Positions 1 through 5,787 of a stretch of DNA of 5,804 nt are shown piece after piece (position 1 is the stretch's first letter; each line of letters opens with the position of its first letter). The stretch covers positions 1 to 5,804 of the forward strand of contig DPBN01000345.1 of the NCBI GenBank assembly GCA_003516955.1. The letters run 5' to 3'. Made by a program: the position numbers and the translations under genes. Origin of the DNA: Armatimonadota bacterium. Lineage in GTDB: Bacteria > Armatimonadota > Fimbriimonadia > Fimbriimonadales > Fimbriimonadaceae. The notes under the pieces are model-generated. The model was not told where the DNA came from and ran no database searches. It worked only from the letters and a program-made list of their open reading frames with translations.

Positions 1-52
1 CCGGTGGCTGGGAGGAGACGAGGACGGCTTCCCGCTCGGCCCGGATGGGGAG

Positions 53-412
53 ATGTCCCTCGGTTCCCACCTGCTGATCGAGCTGTTCGGTTGCGACCGC
101 AAGTCGCTGGAGACGGAAGGCACCGTGGGCCGCGCCATGCGCGAGGCCGCGGACGTGAGCGAGGCGACGGTCGTGGCCGAGTCGTTCCACGAGTTCCGAC
201 CGTTCGGTGTGTCGGGAGCGGTCATCATCCAGGAGTCGCACTACACGATCCACACGTGGCCGGAGCACGGCTACGCGGCGGTGGACCTGTTTTACTGCGG
301 CGGAACGGTCAAGGTTCATCGCGCCGTGGAGCTCCTGCGCGAGCGCTTCCGGCCGCGGCGCATGAAGTTCCTCGTCGTCCGGCGTGGCCTCGAGAGCGAG
401 GTGACCAAGTAA
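53..412 (+). CDS. speD: S-adenosylmethionine decarboxylase proenzyme, class 1b (pyruvoyl-dependent)
   Basis: This cytosolic enzyme decarboxylates AdoMet to give the aminopropyl donor for polyamine synthesis. The 119-aa product opens with MSLGSHLLIELFGCD, typical of bacterial/archaeal SpeD. It carries the self-processing motif ESHYTIHTWPE at residues 61-71. Cleavage is expected between Glu61 and Ser62, with Ser62 becoming the pyruvoyl group. His67 and Cys82 match the processing His and the catalytic Cys of the Thermotoga enzyme. Phe48 and Glu71 match its substrate-pocket residues, but the Leu after Ser-His is Tyr64 here. The C-terminus is about ten residues shorter than in Thermotoga. The frame stays open to the window edge (…GFPLGPDGE-M), so an N-terminal extension cannot be excluded. 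I chose ATG 53 because the family's N-terminus begins there, although the GGGGAG before it directly abuts the ATG, which is poor Shine-Dalgarno spacing. An aminopropyltransferase gene follows on the same strand, which supports the role. Confidence 0.93.
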   Translation: MSLGSHLLIELFGCDRKSLETEGTVGRAMREAADVSEATVVAESFHEFRPFGVSGAVIIQESHYTIHTWPEHGYAAVDLFYCGGTVKVHRAVELLRERFRPRRMKFLVVRRGLESEVTK

Positions 413-432
413 CCGGCAGGCCCCGTCCTCCC

Positions 433-459
433 AGGCGCCGGAACCGCGTTCCGGCGCCT
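433..459 (+). repeat. Perfect 11-bp inverted repeat (hairpin) between speD and speE
   Basis: The left arm AGGCGCCGGAA (433-443) is exactly complementary to the right arm TTCCGGCGCCT (449-459), with loop CCGCG. It lies 20 nt after the speD stop and about 13 nt before the likely speE Shine-Dalgarno (AAGGAG, 473-478). No U-tract follows: the next bases are TCGATCTGTCC. It is therefore more likely an mRNA-stabilising or processing hairpin, or a leaky attenuator, than a strong intrinsic terminator. Its role is inferred. Confidence 0.6.
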
Positions 460-491
460 TCGATCTGTCCCCAAGGAGTCCAAACGAGCCC

Positions 492-1421
492 ATGTTCTCT
501 CAAAGCACCGGCATGTTCGTGGCGGAAACCCACACCGAGGCCGTCACGTGGTACTTCACCGTCGAGCGGTTCCTGGTCCAAGGCAAGACCCAGTACCAGG
601 AGTATCAGATCTGCGACATCCCGCGGTTCGGCAAGACGCTCTTTCTGGACTACAAGATCCAGAGCTCGCTGCTGGACGAGTTCATCTTCCACGAGCTGAT
701 GTCCCAGCCGGCCATGGTGCTGCACCCGAACCCGAGGAAGGTGGCGGTGTGCGGCGGCGGCGAGGGCGCGACGCTGCGCGAGGCGCTGAAGCACAACACC
801 GTCGAGAAGGCCACGATGATCGACATCGACGAGGAGCTGATCGACATGGTCCGGGTGCACATGCCGGAGTGGCACCAGGGGGCGTTCGACGACCCGCGCA
901 CCGAGCTGCTCCACACCGATGCCCGCAAGTACCTGCAGGAGAACAAGGGAGCGGGCTTCGACGTGGTGCTCAGCGACCTGCCCGACCCGCTGGAGGCCGG
1001 CCCTGCCGTCTACCTCTTCACGAAGGAGTACTTCCAGATCTGCGCCGACGCCATGAGCGACGACGGGGTGTTCGCCATGCAGGCCGGCAGCGCGAGCATC
1101 AACTACCCCTACTGCTTCGTGTCCTGCCTGAAGACGCTCCAGGACATGAAGGACGTGTTTCCGTATGTGCGGGGCTACTTCGGCTTCGTGTGCACGTTCA
1201 TGATGCCTTGGGGCTTCATCCTCGCCAGCAAGAAGCACGACCCGTTGGAGCTGACGGAGCAGGAAATCGCCCGCCGGTTCGCCGAGCGCGGCGTCAAGAC
1301 CAAGTACTACACTCCGCGGACGCACCACAGCGTGTTCACCCTGCCGGACTACCTGTACGAGGCGCTGGATCAGCACGGACGCGTGCTGACGGACGCCGAG
1401 CCGTTCGTCTGGACCGCTTGA
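492..1421 (+). CDS. speE: Spermidine-synthase-family aminopropyltransferase
   Basis: The 309-aa cytosolic enzyme should transfer the aminopropyl group of decarboxylated AdoMet to an amine, releasing methylthioadenosine. An N-terminal beta domain (about 1-65) precedes a Rossmann-type methyltransferase-like domain. Visible motifs are DEFIFHE (62-68), the nucleotide-binding loop GGGEGATLRE (88-97), DIDEE (111-115), DAR (143-145) and the active-site motif SDLPDP (161-166). Asp162 and Asp165 sit at the catalytic and amine-binding positions. GGGEGATLRE, MPEWHQGAFDDPR (124-136) and the C-terminal DAEPFVW resemble, from memory, Thermus SpeE, which acts on agmatine. They also resemble plant thermospermine synthases (ACL5) more than classical putrescine-specific SpeE. 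The acceptor could therefore be agmatine, putrescine or spermidine. The usual Tyr of the DEF-x-Y-x-E motif is Phe66. AAGGAG at 473-478 lies 13 nt before ATG 492, a long spacing; ATG 513 is an alternative start. The gene follows speD by 79 nt and is probably cotranscribed with it. Confidence 0.92.
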   Translation: MFSQSTGMFVAETHTEAVTWYFTVERFLVQGKTQYQEYQICDIPRFGKTLFLDYKIQSSLLDEFIFHELMSQPAMVLHPNPRKVAVCGGGEGATLREALKHNTVEKATMIDIDEELIDMVRVHMPEWHQGAFDDPRTELLHTDARKYLQENKGAGFDVVLSDLPDPLEAGPAVYLFTKEYFQICADAMSDDGVFAMQAGSASINYPYCFVSCLKTLQDMKDVFPYVRGYFGFVCTFMMPWGFILASKKHDPLELTEQEIARRFAERGVKTKYYTPRTHHSVFTLPDYLYEALDQHGRVLTDAEPFVWTA

Positions 1422-1428
1422 GACAACA

Positions 1429-1473
1429 ACGGGGGGTCCACGCGGGAGGATGCGCCAGCCCGTGGGCCCCCGT
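1429..1473 (+). terminator. Possible imperfect terminator hairpin after speE
   Basis: ACGGGGGGTCCACG (1429-1442) can pair with CGTGGGCCCCCGT (1461-1473) through two GC-rich blocks, with one bulged G, one G-T wobble and an 18-nt loop. It starts 8 nt after the speE stop and is followed by the pyrimidine-rich CTCTCCTTTC. The loop is large and the T-tract is interrupted, so intrinsic termination is only moderately likely. Confidence 0.4.
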
Positions 1474-1806
1474 CTCTCCTTTCAGTCAGGTGGAAGTCGG
1501 TTCTGGTCGCCGCTATGGCGCAAGGGCTGATGGCTCTGGTGCGGCTCCCCAACGAGGGCGGGACGGATTGGTTGGCCCCGCCTCTCTGCGCGTCCTCCTT
1601 GGCGCCGCCCCTCGACCGTCCTTCGCGAGGTCGAACCCTGCATTGCGGCCGCCTGTCGCAAGACTCCGCTCCCCGACCGGGCCTGCGATCGCCCGATCCT
1701 TAATATAGGATAGCAGGGTTTTGGCTCTTCCAGCGAGCAATTTTGCCAGTCAGAACCCCTGTTGGTTGGGTTCGTTCTCCAGAGCGCCTCGGCGCGCCGG
1801 GACTCC
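1474..1806. other. Intergenic stretch with no convincing gene
   Basis: This gap lies between the convergent speE and sdhC genes. Short open frames exist on both strands, but they are Arg/Pro/Gly-rich, have no recognisable domain or Shine-Dalgarno, and overlap one another. Visible structure includes several short inverted repeats: GGCGGG (1557-1562) with CCCGCC (1577-1582), CGACC/GGTCG around 1614-1634, and GAACCC (1753-1758) with GGGTTC (1768-1773). There is also an AT-rich island around 1700-1727 (TTAATATAGGATA) that stands out from the GC-rich surroundings. An unrecognised small RNA is possible, but nothing here proves one. Confidence 0.5.
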
Positions 1807-1843
1807 AAAAAAGGCCCCTCGCCCGGAAGGGCGGGGGGCCTTT
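1807..1843 (-). terminator. Strong intrinsic terminator of sdhC
   Basis: On the minus strand, just past the sdhC stop, AAAGGCCCCCCGCCC pairs with GGGCGAGGGGCCTTT around the tetraloop TTCC, with a single G-T wobble. The stem runs into TTTTTT (six A on the plus strand, 1807-1812). A 15-bp GC-rich stem with a T-tract is a textbook Rho-independent terminator. Its orientation assigns it to the minus-strand gene, although it could also stop readthrough from speE. It lies only 13 nt from the sdhC stop, which ends that transcription unit. Confidence 0.88.
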
Positions 1844-1856
1844 GCAAACTCAAGGT

Positions 1857-2570
1857 TCAGAGCGCGGACTGGGCGACGGCCGCCGGCGCCGAAGCCTGGA
1901 TCGGCTCCGCCGCGGCGTCGGGCTTGTGGATCAGGAACCCGGCCAGCGCGGCCCAACCCAGCGCGGTCACCACGAGAAACGCCGCGAAGGAGAACTTCCG
2001 AAGGGCGACTTGGGAAGCCTCGCTCACCGTGATGCCCCACCGGATGCAGAAGTTCCACAAGCCGTAGCACAGATGGTAGGAGGCGAGCAGGACGCCGATG
2101 GCGTACAGGATGAGTCCCAGGTAGCCGTTGTCCGTCAGCATCCGCTGCATGCCGGCGTACTGGATGTGCTCGACGCCGCGCCCCAGGTACTTGGCCGCGA
2201 CCGTGGTGGTGCTGACGTGCAGGATGATCAGGAAGAACAGCGCCACTCCGGTCGCCCGCTGGAAGAAGTACATCCAGTTCTCCGTGAAGCGGTATTTCCT
2301 CTGATAGACGTTCACCTCGGCGCGCTGGGTGATGAACAGGCCGTAGATTCCGTGGAACAGGATCGGAATCAGGATCACGCCGAGCTCCAGCGCCAGGAGA
2401 ATGTGCTTCGGGACGCCCTCGAAGAAGGCGATGACCGCGTTGAACTTGTCCGGACCGGCCAGTGCGAACGAGTTCAGCGTCAGGTGCTGCAGCATATAGA
2501 AGCCGATCGGGATGATCCCGGTGAGGCTGTGCAGCTTGTGCAGAAGGAAGTTCTCGCGGTTGAGTGCCAT
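1857..2570 (-). CDS. sdhC: Succinate dehydrogenase cytochrome b558-type membrane subunit
   Basis: The 237-aa inner-membrane protein anchors the succinate:quinone oxidoreductase and carries two haem b groups that pass electrons to quinone. The N-terminus MALNRENFLLHKLHSLTG closely follows Bacillus subtilis SdhC. Five hydrophobic helices lie near residues 16-34, 57-80, 103-123, 149-169 and 192-214. His29, His73, His118 and His166 match the four axial haem ligands of the Bacillus protein (His28, His70, His113, His155). GLWNF and RWGITVS near 170-183 are also family hallmarks. An Ala/Pro-rich tail of about 20 residues after the last helix is extra. The reading frame continues far upstream antisense to the next gene, but family alignment places the start at the ATG at 2570, preceded by AGGA at very short spacing. 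Subunits A and B normally follow sdhC. Here a terminator follows, so the gene appears monocistronic. Confidence 0.95.
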   Translation of the reverse strand: MALNRENFLLHKLHSLTGIIPIGFYMLQHLTLNSFALAGPDKFNAVIAFFEGVPKHILLALELGVILIPILFHGIYGLFITQRAEVNVYQRKYRFTENWMYFFQRATGVALFFLIILHVSTTTVAAKYLGRGVEHIQYAGMQRMLTDNGYLGLILYAIGVLLASYHLCYGLWNFCIRWGITVSEASQVALRKFSFAAFLVVTALGWAALAGFLIHKPDAAAEPIQASAPAAVAQSAL

Positions 2571-2678
2571 TTCCTGTCTGAAGTCTACCCGTCCGGTCGG
2601 TTCCGTGTTCGCAGACTCCAGCAAGACGCTTTCCGCTCGGAGTAATCTGCGCGCCGACCGTTCACAGCGGAGGAAAGC
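2571..2678. promoter_or_regulatory. Divergent intergenic region between sdhC and the ThuA-like gene
   Basis: These 108 nt must hold the 5' signals of both divergent genes. GGAGG (2669-2673) lies 5 nt before the ATG at 2679 and is a good Shine-Dalgarno for the ThuA-like gene. CGGTCGG (2594-2600) and CCGACCG (2654-2660) form a 7-bp inverted pair 53 nt apart that might bind a shared regulator, but such a short match can arise by chance in GC-rich DNA. I see no clear -35/-10 pair on either strand. Confidence 0.45.
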
Positions 2679-3431
2679 ATGGCAGACAAGATCCGAGTCA
2701 CCGTTTGGGGCGAGAACGTCCACGAGAAGGAGATGCCGCGCGTCCGGGAGATCTATCCCGACGGCATGCACGCCTGCATCGCGGCCGGGCTGAACGAGGC
2801 CCCCGACATCGAGGCCCGCACGGCCACGCTCGACATGCCCGAGCACGGCCTGACCGACGAGGTCCTTGAGAACACCGACGTCATGACCTGGTGGGGCCAC
2901 GCGGCGCACCACCTGGTCGAGGACCGCATCGCTCAGAAGGTCAAGACGCGGGTGCTGGAGGGCATGGGGCTGATCGTGCTGCACAGCGGCCACTACAGCA
3001 AGGTCTTCAAGTGGCTCATGGGCACCACCTGCTCGCTGTGCTGGCGCGAGGCCGACGAGCGCGAGCGGCTGTGGATCTGCAACCCGGTCCACCCGATCGT
3101 CCGGGGCATCGAGGGCCGCTACTTCGAGATTCCGAAGGAGGAGATGTATGGCGAGCCGTTCGGCATCCCGGAGCCTCAGGAGACGATCCTCATCGGTCAC
3201 TTCGAGGGGGGCGAGGTCTTCCGGTCCGGCTGCGTGTTCCAGCGCGGCGCGGGCAAGATCTTCTACTTCCAGCCCGGTCACGAGACGTATCCCATCTACC
3301 ACCAGGCCGAGATCAAGCTGATCCTGAAGAACGCCGTGCGCTACGTGCGGCCGCAGGGTCCGCGGTGGATCGACGGCGCGCCGCACATCCCGGTCGAGCA
3401 GGCGCCGGATCCGATCTCGAAGAAGGACTGA
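2679..3431 (+). CDS. ThuA-like domain protein (trehalose utilisation family)
   Basis: The 250-aa protein consists of a single ThuA-type domain, a class I glutamine-amidotransferase-like alpha/beta fold. It has no signal peptide and should be cytosolic. Family landmarks are VTVWGENVHEK at the N-terminus (8-17), WWGHAAHH (71-78), LHSGHYSK (101-108), the stretch WREADERERLW (122-132) and HP (138-139). Near the end is RSGCVFQRGAGKIFYFQPGHE (182-202), where beta strands lead to the conserved Gly-His-Glu. The His residues at 74, 102, 105 and 201 could form a metal or substrate site; this is inferred. In rhizobia, ThuA works with the oxidoreductase ThuB in a keto-sugar route for trehalose catabolism. 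No ThuB-like gene is visible here, so the substrate is unknown. Cys118 and Cys121 form a CxxC motif. The start is secured by GGAGG five bases before the ATG. The gene is divergent from sdhC and followed by a hairpin terminator. Confidence 0.9.
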   Translation: MADKIRVTVWGENVHEKEMPRVREIYPDGMHACIAAGLNEAPDIEARTATLDMPEHGLTDEVLENTDVMTWWGHAAHHLVEDRIAQKVKTRVLEGMGLIVLHSGHYSKVFKWLMGTTCSLCWREADERERLWICNPVHPIVRGIEGRYFEIPKEEMYGEPFGIPEPQETILIGHFEGGEVFRSGCVFQRGAGKIFYFQPGHETYPIYHQAEIKLILKNAVRYVRPQGPRWIDGAPHIPVEQAPDPISKKD

Positions 3432-3445
3432 TCCGACCGTCGCGA

Positions 3446-3475
3446 GGGCTCCGGGGTCGCATCTCCGGGGCCCTT
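3446..3475 (+). terminator. Hairpin terminator after the ThuA-like gene
   Basis: GGGCTCCGGGG (3446-3456) pairs over 11 bp with CTCCGGGGCCC (3463-3473), with two G-T wobbles and loop TCGCAT. It starts 15 nt after the stop codon. Only TT follows before GCGG, so the U-tract is weak. Stem strength and position still favour a terminator that separates this gene from the tRNA. Confidence 0.6.
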
Positions 3476-3479
3476 GCGG

Positions 3480-3485
3480 TACAAT
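3480..3485 (+). promoter_or_regulatory. Possible -10 box of the tRNA-Arg promoter
   Basis: TACAAT matches five of six bases of the sigma-70 -10 consensus. It lies 11 nt before the mature tRNA 5' end, which would give a very short leader. No good -35 is seen: that position falls inside the preceding hairpin (TCGCAT, 3457-3462). TTGCGG at 3474-3479 directly abuts the -10 and is too close to serve. Confidence 0.35.
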
Positions 3486-3496
3486 TCTGGACGAGC

Positions 3497-3572
3497 GCGG
3501 CTGTAGCTCAGTGGATAGAGCGTCTCCCTCCGGAGGAGAAAGTCGGGGGTTCGAATCCCTTCAGCCGCGCCA
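3497..3572 (+). tRNA. tRNA-Arg (anticodon CCG)
   Basis: The full cloverleaf can be folded. The acceptor stem GCGGCTG (3497-3503) pairs with CAGCCGC (3562-3568), followed by discriminator G and an encoded CCA (3570-3572). The D-arm is GCTC-AGTGGATA-GAGC (3506-3521). The anticodon stem TCTCC/GGAGA encloses the loop CTCCGGA, placing anticodon CCG at 3530-3532, which reads the Arg codon CGG. The variable loop is AAGTC. The T-arm GGGGG-TTCGAAT-CCCTT has two G-T pairs. All lengths are standard and nothing suggests a pseudogene. CGG is common in the neighbouring coding regions, so this isoacceptor fits the genome's GC-rich codon use. Confidence 0.97.
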
Positions 3573-3609
3573 TCTCCATTCTTGAGGGCCGCCCAGCCAT
3601 CGGGTAAAC

Positions 3610-5754
3610 GTGCTGGTCATGGCGTGGATCGGGTTTCTCGCGGGTCTCTGTTCGGTCGAGGCCGACCTGCCGCTCTGGCGGGAGCCGGGCTATCGCGGCG
3701 ACTGGCTGGTGGAGGGCGTGGACGCTCCCTGCAGCGTGTACCGCACCGAGCGGCCCGGCGAGATCGTGCTGGCCAACGGCCTGGTCGCCCGGACGTTCCT
3801 AATCCGTCCGAACGCGGCGACGGTCAGCTTGAGGCGGCTCGACAGCGGCGACGAGTTCGTTCGCGCCGTCGAGCCGGAGGCGATCGTCACCATCGACGGG
3901 CGCGCCTGGAAGGTGGGCGGCCTGGTTGGCCAGCCCAACCGCGCGTTCCTGTACGAGGACTGGTTGGACCTGCTTCGGGCCGACCCGGAATCGTTCCAGC
4001 TCGTGCGTTGGGAGGCCTCGAGCAAGGTCGCCGAGCGCCTGCCCTGGGTGCGTCGCCGACATTCGGCGGAGGTCCCGTGGCCGCCGAAGGGGGCCACGCT
4101 GACTCTGTGGTTCGCCCCGCCCCAGGACGGGCCGAAGGGGCTCGAGGTGGGGGTGCGCTACGAGGTCTACCAGGGCCTGCCGGCTCTCTCCAAGCAGGTG
4201 CTGCTCCGGGCGGGATCCGGCTGCCGCGTGGACCAGGTCGTCGTGGAGTCCCTGGCGGCCGTCGAGTCTGAGTCCGCGGTGGACTCCCCTCCCTCGTGGA
4301 GCAGCAACAAGATCACGGTTCTCACGGACTACTCGTTCGTGGCGTGCGACAACGTGCACTGGCTCACGGACCCGGAGTACACCACGCAGGTCAATTACCT
4401 TCTCCAGACGCCGTGCCTGCTGCGGGTGTATCCCAGGCACGGGCCGGGCGTGCGGCTGGCGGAGGGCGAGTCGTTCGAGTCGTTCCGTTCGTTTCTCATC
4501 CTCCACGACGACTGGGACCGGGAGCGCCAGGGCTTGGCGGTCCGCCGGTTCCACCGCGCCCTGGCCCCGTGGGTGACGGAGAACCCCCTGATGTTGCACC
4601 TGACGTCGACGGACGAGAAGGTCGCGCGCACGGCGATCGACCAGGCCGCCGACTGCGGCTTTGAGATGGTGATCTTCAGCTTCGGGAGCGGGCTGAACAT
4701 GGAGGATGACTCCCCGGCGAACATCGCCAAGTTCCGCGCGCTGGCCAACTACGCGCACTCGAAGGGCCTGGAGATCGGTGGCTACTCGCTGCTCGCGAGC
4801 CGAAGCATCGACGCCGAGAACGACTGCATCAACCCTGAAACGGGCAAGCCGGGCGGAGCGGTGTTCGGCAACTCCCCGTGCCTCGGCAGCCGATGGGGGC
4901 TGGAGTACTTCCGCAAGCTGAAGAGGTTTCTGGAGGGCACGGGCTTCGATCTGTTGGAGCACGACGGCAGCTATCCCGGAGACGTCTGCGCGTCGACCTC
5001 GCACCCCGGCCACGAGGGTTTGGCCGATTCCCAGTGGAGGCAGTACCGGTTGATCGCCGACTTCTACCGCTGGTGCCGATCCAGAGGCATCTTCCTGAAC
5101 GTGCCCGACTCCTACATGCTGGCTGGCTCGAACAAGACCGGCATGGGTTACCGGGAGACGAACTGGTCGCTACCGAGGCGCGAGCAGCACGTCCACGCCC
5201 GCCAGAACCTGTTCGACGGCACTTGGCTGAAGACTCCGTCCATGGGTTGGATGTTCACGCCGCTGGTGGAGTACCAGGGCGGAGGGGCCGCCGCCACGAT
5301 CGAGCCGCTTCGGGAGCACCTGAGGGACTACGAGAGCCACCTGGCGAACAACCTCGGCTTCGGAGCGCAGTCCTGCTACCGAGGGCCGCGGCTCTACGAC
5401 GCGCCCGAGACGCGCGAGGTGGTGCGCCGGTGGGTGGCTTGGTTCAAGAAGCATCGGCGGATTCTGGAGGCCGACGTGATCCACCTTCGGAGGGCCGATG
5501 GGCGGCGGCTGGACTTCGTTCTGCACGCGGACCCGCAGGGTGAGGAGCGCGGCCTGCTCATGGTGTTCAACCCGACGGACCGGCTGTTGGAGGAGACCAT
5601 CCGCGTGCCCATGCGCTACACGGGGCTTCGGGGCGCCTGTCGGGTGAGCCTGGACGACGGAAAGCCGAGCAGGAGGACGATCCGCGACGGCGTTCTGGAG
5701 CTGAAGGTGAGGGTCCCGGCGAACGGCCGAACCTGGGCGGTCTTCCTGCCTTAG
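3610..5754 (+). CDS. Putative exported clan GH-D-like glycoside hydrolase (alpha-galactosidase-type barrel)
   Basis: The 714-aa product is probably exported. A short hydrophobic leader (MAWIGFLAGLCSVEA from ATG 3619) precedes DLPLW, though it lacks a basic N-region and has no lipobox. Residues about 40-320 are beta-rich (EIVLANGLVARTFLI, VRYEVYQGLPALSKQVLL), as in the N-terminal sandwich domain of GH36-like enzymes. From about 325 a (beta/alpha)8 barrel follows, with strands at MLHLTS, MVIFSFG, GLEIGGYS, GFDLLEHDG and GIFLNVPD. HSKGLEIGGYS (383-393) and DLLEHDG (447-453) align by eye with the GH27/GH36 hallmarks HSKGLKxGIYS and DYLKYDN. That makes Asp452 the nucleophile candidate. The acid/base Asp is not obvious: YRETNW (514-519) has Glu516 or Asn518 in that area. 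A beta-sandwich C-terminal domain ends the chain. The start is GTG 3610 or ATG 3619, neither with a clear Shine-Dalgarno; an in-frame stop at 3583 excludes anything earlier. Exact family and substrate are not established. Confidence 0.75.
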   Translation: MLVMAWIGFLAGLCSVEADLPLWREPGYRGDWLVEGVDAPCSVYRTERPGEIVLANGLVARTFLIRPNAATVSLRRLDSGDEFVRAVEPEAIVTIDGRAWKVGGLVGQPNRAFLYEDWLDLLRADPESFQLVRWEASSKVAERLPWVRRRHSAEVPWPPKGATLTLWFAPPQDGPKGLEVGVRYEVYQGLPALSKQVLLRAGSGCRVDQVVVESLAAVESESAVDSPPSWSSNKITVLTDYSFVACDNVHWLTDPEYTTQVNYLLQTPCLLRVYPRHGPGVRLAEGESFESFRSFLILHDDWDRERQGLAVRRFHRALAPWVTENPLMLHLTSTDEKVARTAIDQAADCGFEMVIFSFGSGLNMEDDSPANIAKFRALANYAHSKGLEIGGYSLLASRSIDAENDCINPETGKPGGAVFGNSPCLGSRWGLEYFRKLKRFLEGTGFDLLEHDGSYPGDVCASTSHPGHEGLADSQWRQYRLIADFYRWCRSRGIFLNVPDSYMLAGSNKTGMGYRETNWSLPRREQHVHARQNLFDGTWLKTPSMGWMFTPLVEYQGGGAAATIEPLREHLRDYESHLANNLGFGAQSCYRGPRLYDAPETREVVRRWVAWFKKHRRILEADVIHLRRADGRRLDFVLHADPQGEERGLLMVFNPTDRLLEETIRVPMRYTGLRGACRVSLDDGKPSRRTIRDGVLELKVRVPANGRTWAVFLP

Positions 5755-5787
5755 CTCGCGGCGGGGCCTTCAGAGGAGGGGGCATTC

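Noticed and set aside
309..1376. A 355-codon minus-strand open frame opposite speD and speE
   Set aside because: It is antisense to a clearly recognisable speE, is rich in Arg, Val, Leu and His as expected from GC-rich reverse frames, and has no domain or Shine-Dalgarno.
548..1708. A 386-codon plus-strand open frame overlapping speE
   Set aside because: It is an out-of-frame shadow of speE with Arg/Ala/Gly/Pro-rich, repetitive composition and no family features.
1482..1853. Small minus-strand frames (75 and 123 codons) in the gap after speE
   Set aside because: They are low-complexity and charge-rich, lack a Shine-Dalgarno, overlap each other and run through the sdhC terminator; no recognisable protein.
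2571..3386. N-terminal extension of the sdhC frame to 509 codons
   Set aside because: The extra part is antisense to the ThuA-like gene, and the family N-terminus begins exactly at the ATG at 2570.
3573..3609. Attachment site or genomic island boundary next to the tRNA
   Set aside because: No integrase gene and no repeated copy of the tRNA 3' end is present in the window.
3622..3660. Lipoprotein signal (LAGLC) at the start of the glycosidase-like protein
   Set aside because: The residue before Cys is Leu rather than Gly, Ala or Ser, and the -3 position is not Leu, so it does not fit a lipobox.
3799..5013. A 404-codon minus-strand open frame opposite the glycosidase-like gene
   Set aside because: It is an antisense shadow with Arg/Val/Leu/His-rich composition; the plus strand carries coherent domain motifs.
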